A DNA stretch of 64,000 nt from Paracoccus maritimus (lineage in GTDB: Bacteria > Pseudomonadota > Alphaproteobacteria > Rhodobacterales > Rhodobacteraceae): assembly GCF_025195095.1 (NCBI RefSeq), contig NZ_JANAVZ010000001.1, positions 62,001-126,000 on the forward strand, in the 5' to 3' direction. Positions 58,919-64,000 of the stretch are shown here, piece by piece (positions within the stretch are counted from its first letter, which is position 1; the number at the start of each line of letters is the position of its first letter). The translations under genes were made by a program, and so were the position numbers. The notes under the pieces are model-generated. The model had not been told where the DNA came from. It worked only from the letters and a program-made list of their open reading frames with translations, and made no database searches.

Positions 58919-60445
58919 ATGGTGTGGCTGAAATGGCTGGCGGCCGGTCTTGTGCTGCTGCTGCTGACATGGCTGGCCGCACGGGCCGTGTTCGCGGTTC
59001 CAAACGCCGAGGATCGGCCGTCCCAAACCGCCCTTGCCTTCGATCCCACCACCACTCTGGCGCCACGCGCGCAAGAGGCGCTGGACGGGCATCCCGGACA
59101 AAGCGGCGTCCTGCCGCTGGCCGACGGGCAGGGCGCGCTGCTTAGCAGGTTGAAGCTGGCGGATGCGGCCGAACGCTCGATCGACGCGATGTATTACATC
59201 TGGCACGACGATGCGTCGGGGATGCTTCTTCTGGATGCGCTGCGGCGTGCGGCGCAACGTGGCGTCCGCGTCCGCCTGCTTCTGGACGACAATGGCATCG
59301 CCGGGATGGATCCGGTTCTGGCGGCGCTGAACGCGATGCCGAATTTCAGCGTGCGGCTGTTCAACCCGTCCACCGTGCGTCGGCCGAAGATGCTGGGATA
59401 TGTCCTGTATCCGCTGCGGATGAACCGGCGCATGCACAACAAGGCCTTCATCGTCGATGGCGCGGCGGCGATCGTCGGCGGGCGCAATATCGGCGACGAG
59501 TATTTCGCGGTCGGCGACGTTCCGGCCTATCTGGATCTGGATGTGCTGGGTGTCGGGACGGTGGTCGGCGATACCACCTCGATCTTTGACGACTACTGGA
59601 ACAGCCAGCCGGTGCTGGCGCTGGAACAGGTCATTGACGGGCCGGGCGACATCGATGCGCTGGATCGGGCGATCGCAGAGATGCCGCCCGCCCCGGAACA
59701 GGACATCACCGCCGCCGAGCGGCTGAGCCGGGGCAGCGCCGATCTGGAATGGACGGCCGTGCGGGTCGTGGCCGATGATCCGGCCAAGGGGATCGGACGG
59801 GTCGATCGTGATCAGTTGATGATCACGCGGTTAGCGCGGATCATCCGGCAGGTGGACAGCAATCTTGACCTCATCTCGGCCTATTTCGTTCCGGGCAAGG
59901 CGGGGGCAGCGTTCTTTTCGGGATTGGCGCAAGACGGGCGCAGGGTCCGGATCCTGACGAATTCATGGCAGGCAACCGACGTGCCGATGGTTCATGCGGG
60001 CTATGTCAAATATCGCCGCGAACTGCTTGAGGCAGGCGTATCACTGTACGAACTGAAGCCGCTGGAAGATCAGCCCCAAGGTCGCGCCGAGCTGGGATCC
60101 TCGGGGCTTTCGGGCGGATCGCTGCATGCCAAGACCTTCTCGGTCGATGATGCGCGGGTGTTCATCGGGTCGTTCAACTTCGACCCGCGATCGGCCCTGC
60201 TGAACTGCGAGATGGGTTTCCTGATCGAAAGCCCCGCGATCGCGGCCTCGGGGACCAAGGCGATGACCGACCGGCTGATCCCGCGCAGCTTCCAGCCGGT
60301 GCTGACGCGGGACGGCGCGATGGTCTGGCGGTCGCCAGACGGTCAGGGCCGTGAACAGCTGCACGAGCACGAGCCCGGATTGGGAGTCGGCAACCGCGTC
60401 CTGGTCTATGTCCTGAACCTGCTGCCGATCGAATGGCTGCTTTAG
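58919..60445 (+). CDS. Phospholipase D-family protein (ClsC/cardiolipin synthase-like)
   Basis: 508 residues from the ATG at 58919, after GGAGGCACGGG. One N-terminal membrane helix (WLKWLAAGLVLLLLTWLAA) anchors it. Two HKD motifs are complete: MHNKAFIVDGAAAIVGGRNI (HxKxxxxD) and LHAKTFSVDDARVFIGSFNF. The long spacing and single membrane helix resemble ClsC-type proteins, which make cardiolipin. A nuclease or other phospholipase role is not excluded. It is inserted between gyrB and recF in the replication neighbourhood. Confidence 0.9.
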   Translation: MVWLKWLAAGLVLLLLTWLAARAVFAVPNAEDRPSQTALAFDPTTTLAPRAQEALDGHPGQSGVLPLADGQGALLSRLKLADAAERSIDAMYYIWHDDASGMLLLDALRRAAQRGVRVRLLLDDNGIAGMDPVLAALNAMPNFSVRLFNPSTVRRPKMLGYVLYPLRMNRRMHNKAFIVDGAAAIVGGRNIGDEYFAVGDVPAYLDLDVLGVGTVVGDTTSIFDDYWNSQPVLALEQVIDGPGDIDALDRAIAEMPPAPEQDITAAERLSRGSADLEWTAVRVVADDPAKGIGRVDRDQLMITRLARIIRQVDSNLDLISAYFVPGKAGAAFFSGLAQDGRRVRILTNSWQATDVPMVHAGYVKYRRELLEAGVSLYELKPLEDQPQGRAELGSSGLSGGSLHAKTFSVDDARVFIGSFNFDPRSALLNCEMGFLIESPAIAASGTKAMTDRLIPRSFQPVLTRDGAMVWRSPDGQGREQLHEHEPGLGVGNRVLVYVLNLLPIEWLL

Positions 60446-61077
60446 CCGGCCATCAGCTGGCCTGCCGCGATGACGCATCCGACGACGATCAGCAGCGCGC
60501 CCGAGACCAGGTTCATCCGGCGCAGCCCCGACGGGGTGGCAAGCCGGGCGCGCGCCGCGCTGACCGCCGCGCCCATCGCAAGATTCAGCACGAAGGGGAT
60601 CGTTGTGGACATTGCCACGATCACGGCCACATCCGCGGCAGAGATGTGGGCGACGTCGAAGAACCCCGGCAGGACGCCCACATAGAACAGCGCGGCCTTG
60701 GGATTGCCGGCAATCGCCAGCAGGCCGGCGGAAAAACCCGCCCATCTGCCGCGCCGTGTCAGGCGTTGATCACGTTCGACCGGCTGGTTGGCGTGGCGCA
60801 GCAGCACGATTCCCATCCCAACGAAGACCAGCGCCGCGACCCAGCGCAGGCCGATCATCAATGCGGCGTGCTGCCCCACGACGACCGCCAGACCGAAGAT
60901 CGCGATCATCGGCCACATCATGTCGCCGATCGCGACGCCAAGTCCCAGCGGCCAGACCCCCCGAAACCCCGATGCCAGCGCGCGCGCCATGATCGCGACC
61001 CAGACGGGACCCGGAGTCAGCCAGATCGCGACCATCGCGCCCGCATAAAGCCAGATCGATTCGGCGGTCAGCGTCAT
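60442..61077 (-). CDS. LysE-family amino-acid exporter
   Basis: 211 residues, the usual length, with six predicted membrane helices. The N-terminal block TPGPVWVAIMARALASGFRG is the LysE/RhtB signature, followed by GLGVAIGDMMWPMI. Relatives export lysine, homoserine, threonine or similar; the substrate is undefined here. It overlaps the recF stop by four bases (GTGA/ATGA type), so it may be the downstream gene of dnaN-recF. It converges on the phospholipase D gene with a four-base overlap. Confidence 0.9.
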   Translation of the reverse strand: MTLTAESIWLYAGAMVAIWLTPGPVWVAIMARALASGFRGVWPLGLGVAIGDMMWPMIAIFGLAVVVGQHAALMIGLRWVAALVFVGMGIVLLRHANQPVERDQRLTRRGRWAGFSAGLLAIAGNPKAALFYVGVLPGFFDVAHISAADVAVIVAMSTTIPFVLNLAMGAAVSAARARLATPSGLRRMNLVSGALLIVVGCVIAAGQLMAG

Positions 61078-62156
61078 TCGGTTCCCTCTTTGGCGCGCGA
61101 AGCACCGTCATCCTTGTGAATCGACAGCCGCCGGGCGCGGGCGCCGAAAGCGTCGAAAAGTTCCGGGCCGGTCCCCGTCAGCATGGTCTGCGCGGGCAAG
61201 TGGCAGATCTGGTCATACAGCATGGCGCGCCGGTCGGCGTCCAGATGGGCCGCCACCTCGTCCAGCAACAGCACCACGGGCTGCGCTGACAGCGCGCGCG
61301 CATTGGCCAGGATCAGCGATAACAACAGCGCCTTCTGCTCGCCCGTCGAGGACAGGGCCGCCGGCATCTGCTGCGGACCCCAGCTTGCACCCAGATCGGC
61401 GCGATGCGGACCGCTGAGGCTGCGGCCGGCGGCCAGATCGCGCGGCCGCATCGACGAAAGCCGGTCGGCGATGCTGTCCGGGTCGGCGTCGTCAGCCTGC
61501 CCCTCGCCGGCCAGCAGCGTCAGTTGCGCGGCCGGAAAGCCGGTTGCCGATTCGTCCTGCGCGGCCATGATCGCGCCCAAGGCGGCCTGCCGATTGCGGG
61601 TCAGCGCCGCGCCGGCTGCGGCCATCTGCGATTCCAGCGCCCGATACCAGCCGGGATCGCCGACCTGATCCTTCAGCAACCGGTTCCGTTCGCGCATCGC
61701 CTTGTCATAGGTCAGCGCAAGTTCCGCATGATCGGGCGACAGGCTCAGCGTCACGCGATCCAGAAACCGGCGCCGTGTTTCCGGCGGATCGGTCCATAAC
61801 CGGTCCATCGCGGGCACCAGCCAGATGATCCGGACCAGACTTGCAAGGGCGGTCTGGGCGGTAGGCTTTTCGTCGATGCTGACAACGCGCCGGGCGCCCG
61901 GTTCGGCGGTGGTCTCGACCTGGCGGTCGCCGATCTGCGCCCGGATCCGCCACCCGGCGTCCTTGCCCTGTCGCGCCTGATCGGGTGCGGCGGCGGCGCG
62001 CAATCCGCGGCCTGGCGCCAGCATCGACACGGCTTCAAGGATATTGGTCTTGCCCGAACCGTTCGGGCCGAAGATCGCAAGGGGATGCCGGTCCAGATCC
62101 AGTTCCAGCCGTGGCCAGGATCGGAACTGCGCCAGCGACAGCCGGCTTAGCGTCAC
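61074..62156 (-). CDS. recF: DNA replication and repair protein RecF
   Basis: 360 residues. The SMC-like ATPase has FGPNGSGKTNILEAVSMLAP (Walker A), LSGPHRADLG (signature-like) and PVVLLLDEVAAHLDADRR (Walker B/D-loop). RecF helps load RecA at gaps with RecO and RecR. The C-terminus is followed by the LysE gene with overlap. The start overlaps dnaN stop by four bases. dnaN-recF order is normal. Confidence 0.95.
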   Translation of the reverse strand: MTLSRLSLAQFRSWPRLELDLDRHPLAIFGPNGSGKTNILEAVSMLAPGRGLRAAAAPDQARQGKDAGWRIRAQIGDRQVETTAEPGARRVVSIDEKPTAQTALASLVRIIWLVPAMDRLWTDPPETRRRFLDRVTLSLSPDHAELALTYDKAMRERNRLLKDQVGDPGWYRALESQMAAAGAALTRNRQAALGAIMAAQDESATGFPAAQLTLLAGEGQADDADPDSIADRLSSMRPRDLAAGRSLSGPHRADLGASWGPQQMPAALSSTGEQKALLLSLILANARALSAQPVVLLLDEVAAHLDADRRAMLYDQICHLPAQTMLTGTGPELFDAFGARARRLSIHKDDGASRAKEGTE

Positions 62157-63271
62157 ACGCGCATCGGCATGACGACATAGACCGCGCTTTGATCGCTGCC
62201 CTCGCGGATCAGCGCGGCATCGCCCGAGCCGTTGAACAGGAACACCGCGTTGTCGCGATCGACCTGGCTGGCGATCTCTTGCAGGTATTTCGCGTTGAAG
62301 CCGATTTCCAGCGGATCGTCGGCGTAGGCCACGATCAGCTCTTCCTCGGCGGCACCCGCGTCGGGGGCGTTCACCGACAGGATCAGCCTGTCGGCATCCA
62401 GCGCCAGCTTGACCGCGCGCGAACGTTCGCTGCTGACGGTCGCCACGCGGTCCACGGCGCGGGCGAAATCGCTGGCATCCACTTCCAGTTTGCGGGTGTT
62501 CCCAGAGGGAATCACCCGGCTGTAATCGGGGAAGGTGCCGTCGATCACCTTCGATGTCAGGGTGATCGTCGGCGTTGCGAAGCGCACCTTGGTTTCGCTG
62601 ACCGACACGGCAATGTCGGCATCATCGTCGTCCAGAAGCTTGCGCAGCTCGGCGACAGTCTTGCGGGGCACGATGACGCCCGGCATGTCTTCTGCACCCG
62701 CGGGCAGCGCCGCGTCGATGCGCGCCAGACGATGGCCGTCGGTCGCCACGCAGCGCAGGCCGGGACCGTCCTCGGTCTGCGCAACATGCATGTAGACGCC
62801 ATTCAGGTAATACCGCGTCTCTTCGGTCGAGATCGCGAACTTCGACTTGTCGAACAGCCGCCTCAGAACCTTCGCCGGAGCACTGAAATTGGCGATGTAT
62901 TCGGTCGAGGCCATGACCGGGAAATCCTCGCGCGGCAACGTGGCAAGGCTGAAATTTGACCGCCCCGCCTGCACGTTCAGCCGTCCTGCCGCATCGTCCG
63001 AAGCGATCGCGACCAACGCCCCGTCGGGCAGCTTGCGGGCGATCTCGTTCAGCATCACGGCGCTGACGGTCGTCGCGCCGGGACGTTCGACCTGCGCGGC
63101 GGCGCGGTCCACCACCTCGGTGTCCAGATCGGTGGCGCGGAAGCTGACGCCGCTCTCGCCAGCTTCGATCAGCACATTCGCAAGGATCGGAATGGTGTTG
63201 CGGCGTTCGACCACCGATTGGGCCTGCGAGACGGCTTTGACCAGAACGGCGCGCTCGATCGAGAATTTCAT
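62153..63271 (-). CDS. dnaN: DNA polymerase III beta subunit (sliding clamp)
   Basis: 372 residues, the standard length. The N-terminus MKFSIERAVLVKAVSQAQSV, the central LPAGAEDMPGVIVPRKTVAE and the C-terminus (DQSAVYVVMPMRV) are diagnostic of the three-domain clamp. It encircles DNA and tethers polymerase III. It lies 103 bases downstream of dnaA and overlaps recF, giving the common dnaA-dnaN-recF order. Confidence 0.97.
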   Translation of the reverse strand: MKFSIERAVLVKAVSQAQSVVERRNTIPILANVLIEAGESGVSFRATDLDTEVVDRAAAQVERPGATTVSAVMLNEIARKLPDGALVAIASDDAAGRLNVQAGRSNFSLATLPREDFPVMASTEYIANFSAPAKVLRRLFDKSKFAISTEETRYYLNGVYMHVAQTEDGPGLRCVATDGHRLARIDAALPAGAEDMPGVIVPRKTVAELRKLLDDDDADIAVSVSETKVRFATPTITLTSKVIDGTFPDYSRVIPSGNTRKLEVDASDFARAVDRVATVSSERSRAVKLALDADRLILSVNAPDAGAAEEELIVAYADDPLEIGFNAKYLQEIASQVDRDNAVFLFNGSGDAALIREGSDQSAVYVVMPMRV

Positions 63272-63374
63272 CGCTTTTCCCTGTCCCTGTCGGCCTTTCA
63301 GGCCCCTGCATCGGACCTGTTTTGTAACCGCCCGGCAAGGCGGTCACAAGGATTTCATTCGGGGTGCACGGGAG

Positions 63375-64000
63375 TTATGCCTGCAGTAGCCGCTTCAGCA
63401 TCGCGATGTCCTCGGCGAGGCCATTATCCTCGACCGAAAGCTCCTCGATCTTGCGGACGCCGTGCATGATCGTGGTGTGGTCGCGCCCGCCGAAGCGGCG
63501 GCCGATATCGGGCAGGCTGCGGCTCGTCATCTGCTTGGACAAATACATCGCGATCTGGCGCGGACGCGCGACATTGCGGGACCGCTTTGGGCCGATCATG
63601 TCGGCCAGCCGGATGTTGTAATGCTCGGCCACCTTGCGCTGGATGTCGTCGATGCTGACTTTGCGATCGTTGGTGCGCAGGATGTCGGCCAGGCATTCCT
63701 GCGCCACTTCCAGGGTGATCTCGCGGCGCAGCAGGCTGGCATGGGCAAACAGCCGTTGCAGCGCGCCTTCCAGGACCCGGACGTTGGTGCTGATCCGGTG
63801 GGCCAGGAATTCCAGCACGCCGTCACCGATGCGGACCTCGGGGTCTTTCCGGCGGAAGGCCTCGGTCTTGGATTGCAGGATGCCCAGGCGCAGTTCGTAG
63901 GTGGTGGGATGCAGATCCACGATCAGCCCGCAGGAGAGGCGCGACTTGATGCGCTCTTCAAGGCCCTTGATCTCGGCCGGCGCGCGGTCGGCGGAAATGA
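63375..64000 (-). CDS. dnaA: Chromosomal replication initiator DnaA (5' end outside window)
   Basis: About 207 C-terminal residues are visible; the open frame continues without a stop to the window edge, so the true start is beyond it. The stretch begins in domain III (sensor II side), including LEERIKSRLSCGLIVDLHP, and includes the domain IV DNA-binding signature GGRDHTTIMHGVRKIEEL. DnaA binds 9-mer boxes at oriC and opens the duplex. Here the gene lies about 56 kb from the proposed origin, as is common in alphaproteobacteria. Confidence 0.96.
   Translation of the reverse strand, partial: ISADRAPAEIKGLEERIKSRLSCGLIVDLHPTTYELRLGILQSKTEAFRRKDPEVRIGDGVLEFLAHRISTNVRVLEGALQRLFAHASLLRREITLEVAQECLADILRTNDRKVSIDDIQRKVAEHYNIRLADMIGPKRSRNVARPRQIAMYLSKQMTSRSLPDIGRRFGGRDHTTIMHGVRKIEELSVEDNGLAEDIAMLKRLLQA

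Overview
The window is a GC-rich, gene-dense chromosomal segment of an alphaproteobacterium, most likely a Paracoccus-like member of the Rhodobacterales. That placement rests on gene order and content: an EcfG/NepR/PhyR general stress locus, the rho-mnmE-mnmG-rsmG-parA-parB block typical of alphaproteobacterial origins, glutathione-linked formaldehyde oxidation next to a lanthanide-type methanol dehydrogenase, and dnaA-dnaN-recF at the right edge. No tRNA, rRNA, CRISPR array, insertion sequence or prophage gene was seen. Most genes are separated by a few bases or overlap by ATGA or GTGA.

Left part (1-20.1 kb): two PqiA-type membrane proteins (one cut by the window edge), a HisKA_2 histidine kinase, ecfG, nepR and divergent phyR; then yihY, dnaQ, coaE and aroE on the minus strand, facing away from an AT-rich 466-base gap with DnaA-box-like sequences (7432-7897) that I read as the probable chromosomal origin. 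To its right are hemJ, rho, mnmE, mnmG, rsmG, parA and parB. Two perfect 16-bp parS palindromes sit at the 5' ends of mnmG and rsmG. ybaN, hemW, ridA-like, rdgB and rph follow on the minus strand, divergent from hrcA-grpE.

C1 region (20.2-35 kb): gfa, frmA, a ClpP-like protease with ten consecutive Asp near its N-terminus, a GNAT acetyltransferase, S-formylglutathione hydrolase, xoxF, xoxG, xoxJ and a CXXCW protein. A minus-strand pair follows (beta-propeller, SRPBCC/MxaD-like), and then a plus-strand PQQ-dehydrogenase-associated module: substrate-binding protein, beta-propeller, a secreted protein with a 12-residue Asp/Glu run, ABC ATPase, permease and a small secreted protein. Together they would oxidise methanol to formaldehyde in the periplasm (XoxF, with electrons to XoxG) and formaldehyde to formate in the cytoplasm (Gfa, FrmA, FGH). 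No mxaFI, PQQ synthesis or formate dehydrogenase genes are present here. Stable hairpins lie at several junctions in this region, and a nine-codon upstream ORF ends on the xoxF start codon. These, with the two acidic proteins, are the most unusual things in the window.

Middle part (35-49.7 kb): accessory metabolism and transport, with UDP-galactopyranose mutase, an ornithine-cyclodeaminase-family protein, a HAD acid phosphatase, an MFS transporter, LolA, PhoD phosphatase, a solitary ectoine hydroxylase, a UbiH-family hydroxylase, an SDR, AMP nucleosidase, HU, an EamA transporter, a glutathione transferase and a WYL regulator.

Right part (49.7-64 kb): the four-gene Lhr-type repair cassette (exonuclease, ATP-dependent ligase, DEXH helicase, PdeM phosphoesterase), an outer-membrane beta-barrel protein, gyrB, a phospholipase-D-family protein, a LysE exporter, recF, dnaN and the 3' part of dnaA, which runs off the window.
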